In this document: piece by piece, positions 7,694 through 15,210 of the stretch | How positions within the stretch are numbered: position 1 is the stretch's first letter | Layout: every line of letters starts with the position of its first letter | Assembly (NCBI RefSeq): GCF_024343615.1 | Contig: NZ_RJUB01000145.1 | Coordinates: forward strand, 1-42,520 | Direction: 5' to 3' | Length of the DNA: 42,520 bases | Source of the DNA: Ferruginibacter sp. HRS2-29 | GTDB taxonomy: Bacteria > Bacteroidota > Bacteroidia > Chitinophagales > Chitinophagaceae | Translations under genes and position numbers: made by a program | The notes under the pieces: model-generated | Databases searched by the model: none | What the model was told of the DNA's origin: nothing | What the model saw: only the letters and a program-made list of their open reading frames with translations

Positions 7694-7790
7694 CCTGATT
7701 CCACGAATTCCACGAATTATTTTAAATGAATATTCAGGTGTTATTCTCCGCTGATTGGTGTAATTCGCTTTAATTCGTGTAATCACAAAT
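7681..7790. repeat. acgaatt-type intergenic repeat
   Basis: Contains ttacacgaatt (7681-7691), two further ccacgaatt copies, and an inverted ttaattcgtgtaat at 7770-7783. The 11-bp arms 7681-7691 and 7772-7782 are perfect inverted repeats around the end of map. A related block lies at 26466-26505. Confidence 0.7.
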
Positions 7791-7800
7791 TTTCAGCCGA

Positions 7801-8403
7801 ATGGAGTTGTACCAGAAAATAATTACTGCACGAAAAAAGAAAGGGCTCACCCAGGAGCAACTGGCGGATCTTACGAATGTGACCGTGCGGACTATTCAGC
7901 GGATTGAAAGTGGTGAAAGTGCCCCGAGGCCGTTCACGATAAAAGCGATTGCGGCAGCACTGGAAAGCAGTTTTGAAGAGCTGACCATGCAAGCGGCGGA
8001 GAATATAGGTCTCCCGGAAAAACAATCCACTATTTACAAGGAGGAAGACAGCAAACATTTTCTCAAAATGCTTTGTCTTTCTTGCTTCAGCTACATCGTG
8101 CTCCCTTTTGTTCATTTTTTGATACCAAGACATATCCTCAAAAGATCAAATGAGCAAAATCCTTTGGTGATCGCTTTTGCCAGGAAAGTGATCCGCGGTC
8201 AATTGTATTGGAAATTTACTCTTTGGTTCCTGATGCTCCTCACGCTGGCGTATAACCTCAGCATGGCTTCCTGGTCGGGAAAAGTTTACCTCATCAATTA
8301 CCTTGTTCCGTTTTTTACGATGTACCTCCTCAACGCTATCATTATTGCAGTGAATTTGAGGCGTATTGATAAACTACATTTTGGTGTAAATACTACTGCG
8401 TAA
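7801..8403 (+). CDS. XRE-family regulator with membrane domain
   Basis: The 200-residue protein joins an N-terminal XRE/Cro helix-turn-helix (residues 4-60; KGLTQEQLADLTNVTVRTIQRIESG is a textbook motif) to a C-terminal region with about three hydrophobic segments (roughly 90-110, 138-156 and 164-188). Such proteins are membrane-tethered regulators in which a signal in the membrane or periplasm could alter DNA binding. No partner sensor is fused. The next gene on the same strand encodes a secreted aspartyl-protease-like protein, and a tandem 11-bp repeat that could be an operator lies between them. Regulation of that gene is an inference from position only. Confidence 0.85.
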   Translation: MELYQKIITARKKKGLTQEQLADLTNVTVRTIQRIESGESAPRPFTIKAIAAALESSFEELTMQAAENIGLPEKQSTIYKEEDSKHFLKMLCLSCFSYIVLPFVHFLIPRHILKRSNEQNPLVIAFARKVIRGQLYWKFTLWFLMLLTLAYNLSMASWSGKVYLINYLVPFFTMYLLNAIIIAVNLRRIDKLHFGVNTTA

Positions 8404-8429
8404 TAGATTGATTTTCAAATTTTGTCACG

Positions 8430-8451
8430 TCAATGTCGGGTCAATGTCGGG
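8430..8451 (+). promoter_or_regulatory. Tandem 11-bp direct repeat, possible operator
   Basis: tcaatgtcggg occurs twice back to back (8430-8440, 8441-8451), one helical turn apart. A partial third copy (tgtcacg) lies before it and caaatgacgg after it. The repeat ends 32 bp upstream of the TAGTTTTG promoter box, a position suited to an activator or operator site. Confidence 0.5.
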
Positions 8452-8483
8452 CAAATGACGGCTGAACCTGTGAGCCTTGGGAA

Positions 8484-8491
8484 TAGTTTTG
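8484..8491 (+). promoter_or_regulatory. -7 box TAGTTTTG
   Basis: Exact TAnnTTTG match 19 bp before the ATG at 8511. Confidence 0.6.
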
Positions 8492-8510
8492 CATCATAAA
8501 AAAATAAATT

Positions 8511-9491
8511 ATGATGCAGATAGCTTTCAGGATTTTTCACAAAAATTCCCTGGTTCTTATTTTTTCTTTGCTGGCAAAAATCCTGGTGGCGCAACCGATG
8601 CCGCCACTTCCAGCCAATCAACTTGTACTGCCCGGGAAGTCTTTTTCGATCCCGCTTTACTGGAAGGCTGATCTGGTTGGTACAAGATCAGAACCACATG
8701 CGGCTTTGCTGGTGCCTGTGAAATTGCCCGGTTGTCCCAAACAATTTTACATGCAATTCGACCTTGGCTTACCCTATTCGTTATTTTACAAAAATAAACT
8801 GACTGCGATACATGCAAGGTATCCCGGCACAAAACAATGGAACGATACTTCCGGAAAGCTGGTGAATTTTTCTTTCAAGGTTGGCTCAACATCCATTTTG
8901 GCAAAAGAAATGCCGGTGCAACAATTTGACAGTTCTTCCATTGAGTGGAAAAATAAAAAAGCTGTTGAAATAATCGGAACCATAGGTGCCGACCTGATTG
9001 ATGGGAAAGTAGCGGTCATTGATTACCCCAACAAAAAACTGGTATTGGCGGACACGATCCCCGGTGAATTTTCCGGGATGTCTTTCTCCGGTTTCATATA
9101 TGCCAGCAGGCGTGTACTGTTGCCCGCAACAATAGGGGGCAAACAAACCCTGCTCTATTTTGACACCGGATCGAGCATGTACGAACTGCTGACGAATAAA
9201 ACCTCCTGTGAAGCGCTTGCCATCCCGGGCAGCGAACTGGTACAAAACAAAGTGTGGTCTTGGAATAAATACCTTGTTGCAAATACCCGTGCCAGCAATG
9301 ACAGTGTTTTTATTGGGGGAAAAAACGTGCGGCTACATTCTACCACCTACATTGACGGGGTGAGTGCTACGCAAGCCGAACAGATGCAGAAGATGGGCAT
9401 CGGGGGAATGACGGGAAATAAACTTTTCCTGGAGTATAAACTTGTGCTGGATACAAAGAATAAAAAATTCGGGTTGATGCAGGTGCCGTAA
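8511..9491 (+). CDS. Secreted aspartyl-protease-like protein
   Basis: This 326-residue protein has a signal peptide (residues 1 to about 28, ending ILVAQ). In the second half LLYFDTGSSMYELLT (D218-T-G) is the catalytic motif of retropepsin/pepsin-type aspartic peptidases, followed by MGIGGMTGNKLF and a closing strand LVLDTKNKKFGLM. In the first half MQFDLGLPYS occupies the equivalent place with D84-L-G instead of D-T-G, and IGTIGADLIDGKVAVIDYPNKKLVL follows. This looks like a two-lobe protein with one orthodox and one altered active-site loop. It could be a single-chain protease or a binding protein derived from one. ATG 8514 is an alternative start. Confidence 0.75.
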   Translation: MMQIAFRIFHKNSLVLIFSLLAKILVAQPMPPLPANQLVLPGKSFSIPLYWKADLVGTRSEPHAALLVPVKLPGCPKQFYMQFDLGLPYSLFYKNKLTAIHARYPGTKQWNDTSGKLVNFSFKVGSTSILAKEMPVQQFDSSSIEWKNKKAVEIIGTIGADLIDGKVAVIDYPNKKLVLADTIPGEFSGMSFSGFIYASRRVLLPATIGGKQTLLYFDTGSSMYELLTNKTSCEALAIPGSELVQNKVWSWNKYLVANTRASNDSVFIGGKNVRLHSTTYIDGVSATQAEQMQKMGIGGMTGNKLFLEYKLVLDTKNKKFGLMQVP

Positions 9492-9557
9492 AAGAGATTT
9501 GTATATTTAGAAATTAAATGAATCGGGCTAATTGATTGTTAAGATAAACAATACAAA

Positions 9558-9908
9558 ATGGGAAAACACCGCATCTTCACCACATCATTTGCAAGTGTAT
9601 ATCCGCATTATATCACCAAAGCAGAAAAGAAAGGCCGCACCAAAGCCGAAGTCGACGAGATCATCCGCTGGCTGACCGGTTACACGCAAAAAGCTTTGGA
9701 AAAGCTGATTGAAAACCGTACCGATTTTGAAACCTTTTTCGACAAAGCGCCACAGCTCAACCCCGGTGTAAGCAAGATCACCGGTATGATCTGCGGCTAC
9801 AGGGTGGAAGAAATTGAAGACAAGCTGATGCAAAAGATACGATACCTCGACAAACTGATTGATGAATTAGCCAAAGGAAAGGCGATGGAAAAGATATTGA
9901 GGAATTAG
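9558..9908 (+). CDS. DUF2200 family protein
   Basis: This 116-residue cytosolic protein matches the DUF2200 family, whose members are about this length: [41 protein letters not shown], followed by [41 protein letters not shown]. Residues 30-60 and 85-112 are helical, and no catalytic motif is evident. The function of the family is not known. It is a single gene with about 65 bp before and 260 bp after it. Confidence 0.88.
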   Translation: MGKHRIFTTSFASVYPHYITKAEKKGRTKAEVDEIIRWLTGYTQKALEKLIENRTDFETFFDKAPQLNPGVSKITGMICGYRVEEIEDKLMQKIRYLDKLIDELAKGKAMEKILRN

Positions 9909-10144
9909 GGGGAAAATCGCAGATTAAAAAAGATGAAAAGATTTCGCTGATTATTTTGCTACGCAAAATGAAAATGCAGTTTATAGCATTGCGGGTTTTA
10001 TTTTGCCCATCCTCGTAAGAAGTTCAATCCTAAAAATATCATAGATCATAGATCATACATCTCAGATTAGTCCCCCCTTTTCGTAAGGGAAAAACAACGG
10101 GCATTAAGGAGTTTTTTCTCCTTTTTGCAAGCCTGTCCTGCATT
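9909..10144. repeat. Intergenic region with dispersed repeat
   Basis: Holds attattttgctacgcaaaat (about 9950-9970), whose reverse complement recurs nearly exactly at 35477-35497, with a shorter relative at 27301. Later, atcatagatcata is a short direct repeat, and aaggagttttttctcctt (about 10107-10124) is a small hairpin followed by T residues. Confidence 0.6.
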
Positions 10145-10152
10145 TATATTTG
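10124..10152 (+). promoter_or_regulatory. Two-part Bacteroidota promoter for the ORF6N gene
   Basis: TTTG at 10124-10127 and TATATTTG at 10145-10152 match the -33 (TTTG) and -7 (TAnnTTTG) elements with a 17-bp gap. The ATG follows 17 bp after the -7 box. This is the only promoter in the window where both elements are clear. Confidence 0.7.
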
Positions 10153-10169
10153 CATAGTAATATGACTCT

Positions 10170-10721
10170 ATGGAAATAATACAAAGCATTCAAAACAGGA
10201 TATATGAAATACGTGGGGAGCGGGTAATGCTGGATAGGGACCTGGCGTTTTTGTATGAAGTGGAAACTAAGTCCTTAAATCTTTCCGTAAAAAGACATAT
10301 GAAAAGATTTCCTGCAGACTTCATGTTCCAACTTACAAAAGATGAGTATGAAATTTTGTTATCTGAATTACAGCACAGGGAAAATCCTTTGAGGTTTCAA
10401 ATTGAAACCTCAAAGAAAAAAGGAGGGAACCGTTATTTACCCTATGCTTTCACCGAACAAGGGGCGGCCATGCTTAGCGATATCCTGAATTCTGATAAGG
10501 CGATCTCCATGAACATCGCCATCATGCGAACATTTGTTGCCATCAAAAAAGCGGTGCTGCATCATGTCGACCTGAAAGAGCAGTTAAAAGAAATAAAGAA
10601 ACGGCTTGGTGAACATGATGCACAATTAAACCAGCTATATGATGCCTTGGAAAATCTGCTGGACGGAAAGAGTGCCCAAAGAAAATGGGAGCATAGGCAA
10701 AGAATAGGATTTAATAAATAA
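10170..10721 (+). CDS. ORF6N domain protein
   Basis: This 183-residue protein carries an ORF6N domain (residues 8-95: VMLDRDLAFLYEVETKSLNLSVKRHMKRFPADFMFQLT, then RYLPYAFTEQGAAMLSDIL), a DNA-binding module first described in phage antirepressors. A helical, coiled-coil-like tail follows (DLKEQLKEIKKRLGEHDAQLNQLYDALENLL, residues 133-163) and probably dimerises. Chromosomal copies without prophage are frequent in Bacteroidota, and no phage gene is seen nearby. The dedicated promoter suggests single-gene expression. Its DNA target and role are unknown. Confidence 0.93.
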   Translation: MEIIQSIQNRIYEIRGERVMLDRDLAFLYEVETKSLNLSVKRHMKRFPADFMFQLTKDEYEILLSELQHRENPLRFQIETSKKKGGNRYLPYAFTEQGAAMLSDILNSDKAISMNIAIMRTFVAIKKAVLHHVDLKEQLKEIKKRLGEHDAQLNQLYDALENLLDGKSAQRKWEHRQRIGFNK

Positions 10722-10840
10722 CTTGCAAGAATTCCTGAACCTAAGTGCCATCTTTAACAGGTACAATTTGTGATTTCAAGCACAAGGTTTAAACAATACC
10801 AACTTGCATTAATTCTTAATTCTTAATTTTTAATTCTTCA

Positions 10841-11437
10841 TTGCCTCGTTATTTCATCCTCAACAAACCCTTCAACATGGTCTCGCAATTTGTGAGCACC
10901 CATGCTGTGAGGTTGCTGGGGGACATTGATTTTACTTTTCCCGAAGGGACACATGCCATCGGCCGGCTCGACAATGAATCGGAAGGGCTGCTGCTGCTTA
11001 CTACCGATAAAAAAGTGACCCGCCTGATCTTTCTTGGCGAACAACCACACAAGCGCACTTACCTGGTGATGGTGCAAAACGAAATGAGTGATGAAACGTT
11101 GCAAAAACTAAAAACCGGTATCCCCATTCGCATCAAAGGAGGCGAATATCACACCGCTGTACCAACGGGTATTGAGATCATAAAAGATCCGTTGGCACTT
11201 TATGCTTTCGCCTCCGACCGCCGGGAGCAATATCCGCACACCTGGCTGCTCATTACCTTGACCGAAGGTAAATATCACCAGGTACGCAAAATGGTGCTGG
11301 CGGTGCGTCATCGCTGTCTGCGTCTAATAAGGCTGAGCATGGAGCAGCTGACCATTGAAGGCATTGCGCCGGGAACGGTAAAGGAGTTGTCGGAAAAAGA
11401 ATTTTACACGGGCGCCCGAATCAGTAAAAGATCCTGA
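10841..11437 (+). CDS. RluE-like rRNA pseudouridine synthase
   Basis: This 198-residue enzyme of the RsuA/RluB/E/F family converts a uridine in rRNA to pseudouridine. The catalytic Asp44 lies in AIGRLDNESEGLLLLT, and the downstream KTYLV-like strand and KYHQVRKM motif are present. There is no N-terminal S4 domain, as in E. coli RluE, hence the RluE-like label. The start is TTG at 10841. It is the only initiator giving the normal MPRYFILNKP beginning, and the upstream frame closes at 10817-10819. The gene overlaps the convergent lipoprotein gene by 17 bp. The exact rRNA target is not predictable. Confidence 0.9.
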   Translation: MPRYFILNKPFNMVSQFVSTHAVRLLGDIDFTFPEGTHAIGRLDNESEGLLLLTTDKKVTRLIFLGEQPHKRTYLVMVQNEMSDETLQKLKTGIPIRIKGGEYHTAVPTGIEIIKDPLALYAFASDRREQYPHTWLLITLTEGKYHQVRKMVLAVRHRCLRLIRLSMEQLTIEGIAPGTVKELSEKEFYTGARISKRS

Positions 11438-11885
11438 TATTCTGCTGCTGCAAAGTATTCACGGCCGGGTTTACCAGCTTTATAGAATCGATGATATGAT
11501 GGGTGGTGGATACGGCAGAAACAGTATAGATGTTCACATTGCCGCAATTGGCCGAAACTGTTTGAACCTGTGTGGTATAAGCCACTTTAAAAGTATCCGG
11601 TATATTTCCTTCAATACTGAGTATAAAGCCGGCGGTATCGGTAACGGGATTGAGTGGCGCCTGGAACCCTGAGCGGTTGGATACATTAGTAAGCATTGAG
11701 ATCCCCGACAAGGTAGTGAGCGAGAAAGAACCAGGCTGTGTCAGCACATCGGATGTGCCATTATTCCTGTAAAAATCCGCATTGAGCGTTACGTTTACCG
11801 GAGATTCGCAGATAGTATATTCATCAGCGCAGGAAGTATATAACAAACTTGCCGCGATGAGCAAACCGGGAACTATTTTATTCAT
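11421..11885 (-). CDS. Lipoprotein, probable DUF6452 family
   Basis: This 154-residue protein has a lipoprotein signal ending LLYTSC (Cys19) and a body of beta strands starting CESPVNVTLNADFYRNNG. The pattern recalls DUF6452-type Bacteroidota lipoproteins. The assignment is from pattern memory and is moderate at best. Its 3' end overlaps the pseudouridine synthase tail to tail by 17 bp. A periplasmic or membrane-bound role is likely, with no known function. Confidence 0.65.
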   Translation of the reverse strand: MNKIVPGLLIAASLLYTSCADEYTICESPVNVTLNADFYRNNGTSDVLTQPGSFSLTTLSGISMLTNVSNRSGFQAPLNPVTDTAGFILSIEGNIPDTFKVAYTTQVQTVSANCGNVNIYTVSAVSTTHHIIDSIKLVNPAVNTLQQQNIRIFY

Positions 11886-12091
11886 AATGCAGTTGAAGAT
11901 TCGGAAGCAAGATACTCTACAAACTCTGTATATTAAAACTATTTAATTAACATGGGGTTAATTAATTGTAAAGGGGGATGCTGGATTAATTTTGGAAAGG
12001 CAAGTTATTAAACTCTATACTTATAAGATTTCAGAAAATAAATCGGCTCCCATCATAACAAACTACCAGTAACCAGTATCCGGCATCGGTT

Positions 12092-14986
12092 TTATTTCAC
12101 TGCACTATACAGCACTTCCTGGATCTTCGGGCGCACATTCATATTGAGCAGGAGGTTGCTCACGTTTGGGTGTACCCTGTTGCTCAAGAAGATATACACG
12201 AGGTTTTTTGCCGGATCGGCCCATACGCAGGTGCCTGTAAAGCCTGTGTGGCCAAAAGTTTGCGGTGAAGCCGAAAAAGCCGGGTAAGGTTCTTTGCGGG
12301 TAGCGTTGTCTTTTTCCGGTTTGTCGAAACCATATCCACGCCGGCTGATGCTGCTGTGGTAAGCAGTGAATAGATCGATGGTTTCCTTTTGCAAATAACG
12401 TCTCCCGTTGAATGTGCCGCCATTGAGCAGCATCTGCATCACAGCTGCCAGGTCGTACGCATTGCTGTACAGGCCCGCATGCCCGGCTACACCCCCAAAC
12501 ATGGCCGCACCCTGGTCGTGTACATAACCGCGGAGCAGCTGCCCCCGAAAAGTGGAGTCATATTCCGTGGGTACTATCCGGGCCGGCGCCAGCCGCTGCA
12601 AAGGTTTGAAGCCGATAGTGGTAAGCCCCATGGGATGATAAAACGTTTTGCGCACATACTCTTCGAGCGGCATCCCGCTGATCGATTCCACTATCCTGCC
12701 AAGAAAAATAAAATCGTTATCGCTGTACACATATTTATCCTGGGACCCCACCGGGCTCTGCAAAATCTTATAATACATGGAATCGCGCCAGCTGGTACGC
12801 ATAAAAAAATCCTTTGCCACGGGGATGGAAAAGGAGTCGCTGTAAGTTTTTGAATAGATATTTTTTGGCGGTGAACCCGGCACATCGATCGTTTCTTTGT
12901 AAAACGGGATATAAGCCACCAGCCCGGCCTGGTGCAGCAAAATGTTTTCGATTTTAAGAGACGCCTTGTTCGTCCCTTTTACCCAGGGCAGATAATCCTC
13001 CAGTTTTTTTTTAAGATCCAGTTTGCCTTCTTCATACAACCGCATTACGGAAATGGTAGTAGCGCAGATCTTCGTCACCGAAGCCATATCGTATACGGAT
13101 TCAACGGTTACCGGTTCGTTTTTTTCGTAGGTGTAATTGCCAAATGCTTTTTCATAAATGATGCGTCCGTCCTTCACTGCCATCACCACACAACCCGGCG
13201 TTGCTCCTTTTGCGATGGCATCGTTGGCAATGGAATCGATCTTGTAGAGCTTGCTCTCATTCACCCCCCAGCGGTTGAAGGTATCTACCGGCACATAATT
13301 GAACACCGTGCTGATACCTGTCCCGAATTTGAAGTTGTCGCAAACGGTCACGGGCAAAGTGCCTCTGAACGGAAGTTTGCCCTGCAGCATATCAACAACG
13401 GTGTTTTGTATGATGCCATCATCTTCATAACAGATCACCAGGTTACCGGCATCGCACCAGTTCTTTGCCGCATATGCATTGCCAAACAACAACGTAACTG
13501 CATTGCTGCCCTGTTGTAGTTGTTTCACCAGGTTCACATCTTTTGCGCTGAGTCCGAAATTGGTAGCCGGTGAGCGTGTAAGACCATGAACGCCTATGAT
13601 CACTTTTTTAAAAGCTTTCAGCTTATTGGTAAGATCAGAATCGTTTCCAAAAAATATGGCTGCGTCATAATCGGCACGCAATCTTTTGGCAAGCTCATTT
13701 TCTACTGAGGTGCCTATGGCAACGTAAGCCACCGTTCCTTTTTTGTTATCCGCAATCGAAAGCGGGAAAAAGCTATTGTCTGTTTTTGCCAGCAAAGTGA
13801 TGGCATTTTCCGCCACCAGCCTGCGCATGGCCGGTATCTTGCTGTTGAGGTCGGCAGTAAGATTGGTGGTGTTTATCGGCTGCAATCTGCTGAGGCCATA
13901 TTGATATTTTGCCACCAGAACTTTTTTGCAATGCAATTCTATATCCGCCCAGCTCAATTGTTTTTTGGCGATAGCTGCTTTTATTTTTTCTATGGAAACA
14001 GGTATATCACCCGGCAGGCAAAGCATATCATTGCCCGCAATGATGGATTGCACGGATGCTTCCCCATCGGGATAGAATTTTTTCACCCCCTGCATTTCAA
14101 GCGCATCGGTAAACGTGAGCCCCTGGTAACCCAGCTTGTTCCGCATGAGCCCATTGATATTTTCGGGAGACAATGAAGTAGCCCTGTTCGTTGTTTTATC
14201 GATCGCCGGAATGTATAAATGCGCTACCATCACGCTGCCTACGCCTGCGGCGAATATTTTGCGGAAGGGATAAAGTTCCAGCGAATCAAGTTGCGCCATC
14301 GATTTATTGATTACCGGCAGATCGTAATGAGAATCTACCGCCACATCACCATGGCCCGGAAAATGTTTGGCACATCCCATCACACCATTGTCCTGCATGC
14401 CTTTCATGTAGGCTATGCCAAAATCGGCCACTTTGTATTTATCTTCTCCAAAACTGCGGTCGTTGATCACCGGGTTGTTGGGGTTGTTGTTCACATCTAC
14501 TACCGGCGCATAGTTCACCTGTATCCCTATACGTTTACATTGCTCCGCCACCAGCTGGCCATATTGATATACGATGGTAGCATCTTTCATGGCGCCAAGC
14601 ATCATTTGTTTGGGCAGCGGCAATACGCTGTCGGTCATCCGCATGCCCAGTCCCCATTCGCCATCGATACACATCATGATCGGCGTCTGGGCCTGTGCCT
14701 GCAGTCGGTTGATCACATCGGCCTGTTTTACCGGGCTTCCCTGGAAAATACAGATGCCCCCGATATTATAATCTTTTATCAGCTTTGAAACTTCGTCTTC
14801 AAAAAATGTGACGGTTTTAGTCTTACCATCGATGGTCGACAACCGGGCCACCATCAGCTGTGCGATGCGCTGATCGTTGTTCAGGCTTTTGTATACACTG
14901 TCGGCCCACCGTTGTGCAGGGGTTTGGGCAAACGAGGATCCAAAAACAAAGGAAAAAATGGCAAAGAAGAGGATGCGTTTAATCAT
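12092..14986 (-). CDS. GH3 (NagZ-like) / serine beta-lactamase-like fusion
   Basis: The 964-residue exported protein (signal peptide ends SSFAQ, about residue 21) has two enzyme domains. Residues 25 to about 365 form a glycoside hydrolase family 3 domain of the beta-N-acetylglucosaminidase (NagZ) kind: KHFPGHG (207-213), DSH (218-220, acid-base loop) and the nucleophile D294 in TFTDALEMQG. A second GH3 sub-domain spans roughly 390-560. Residues 580-964 are a class C beta-lactamase/DD-peptidase-like domain with S636-V-T-K639, Y754-S-D-N757 and H913-T-G915. This fusion is known in Bacteroidota and is linked to peptidoglycan recycling. ATG 14986 is chosen because the longer frame adds residues from a repeat before the signal peptide. 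Confidence 0.93.
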   Translation of the reverse strand: MIKRILFFAIFSFVFGSSFAQTPAQRWADSVYKSLNNDQRIAQLMVARLSTIDGKTKTVTFFEDEVSKLIKDYNIGGICIFQGSPVKQADVINRLQAQAQTPIMMCIDGEWGLGMRMTDSVLPLPKQMMLGAMKDATIVYQYGQLVAEQCKRIGIQVNYAPVVDVNNNPNNPVINDRSFGEDKYKVADFGIAYMKGMQDNGVMGCAKHFPGHGDVAVDSHYDLPVINKSMAQLDSLELYPFRKIFAAGVGSVMVAHLYIPAIDKTTNRATSLSPENINGLMRNKLGYQGLTFTDALEMQGVKKFYPDGEASVQSIIAGNDMLCLPGDIPVSIEKIKAAIAKKQLSWADIELHCKKVLVAKYQYGLSRLQPINTTNLTADLNSKIPAMRRLVAENAITLLAKTDNSFFPLSIADNKKGTVAYVAIGTSVENELAKRLRADYDAAIFFGNDSDLTNKLKAFKKVIIGVHGLTRSPATNFGLSAKDVNLVKQLQQGSNAVTLLFGNAYAAKNWCDAGNLVICYEDDGIIQNTVVDMLQGKLPFRGTLPVTVCDNFKFGTGISTVFNYVPVDTFNRWGVNESKLYKIDSIANDAIAKGATPGCVVMAVKDGRIIYEKAFGNYTYEKNEPVTVESVYDMASVTKICATTISVMRLYEEGKLDLKKKLEDYLPWVKGTNKASLKIENILLHQAGLVAYIPFYKETIDVPGSPPKNIYSKTYSDSFSIPVAKDFFMRTSWRDSMYYKILQSPVGSQDKYVYSDNDFIFLGRIVESISGMPLEEYVRKTFYHPMGLTTIGFKPLQRLAPARIVPTEYDSTFRGQLLRGYVHDQGAAMFGGVAGHAGLYSNAYDLAAVMQMLLNGGTFNGRRYLQKETIDLFTAYHSSISRRGYGFDKPEKDNATRKEPYPAFSASPQTFGHTGFTGTCVWADPAKNLVYIFLSNRVHPNVSNLLLNMNVRPKIQEVLYSAVK

Positions 14987-15017
14987 ATGTAAATTTAAGG
15001 AAAGTTGCTGGATGCTG

Positions 15018-15152
15018 GATACTGGATGCTGGATGTTCTTAAAATTTGAAGTTCGCTTATTTTTGGCTTGTGACATATTTAGCCTGGCAAAGGATCATCG
15101 CCTTCGACAAGCTCAGGCTGACAGACATGGCGGGCATCCAGCATCCAGTATC
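15018..15152. repeat. 18-bp inverted repeat enclosing a dispersed repeat
   Basis: gatactggatgctggatg (15018-15035) is repeated in perfect inverse at 15135-15152, 99 bp apart. Inside lies cttcgacaagctcaggctga (starting near 15103), a sequence type seen in intergenic regions of many bacterial genomes. The block separates the divergent GH3 fusion and mutL genes, and it explains the spurious upstream extension of both frames. Confidence 0.8.
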
Positions 15153-15210
15153 TTTTCTTCCTAGTCTCCCAAATTTTCACGAAATTCGCCTTTTAAAAAA
15201 AGGAGCCATT

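Noticed and set aside
15046..15210. N-terminal extension of MutL
   Set aside because: The extra 55 codons come from an intergenic inverted repeat, and the family start falls at the TTG at 15211 with a ribosome site before it.
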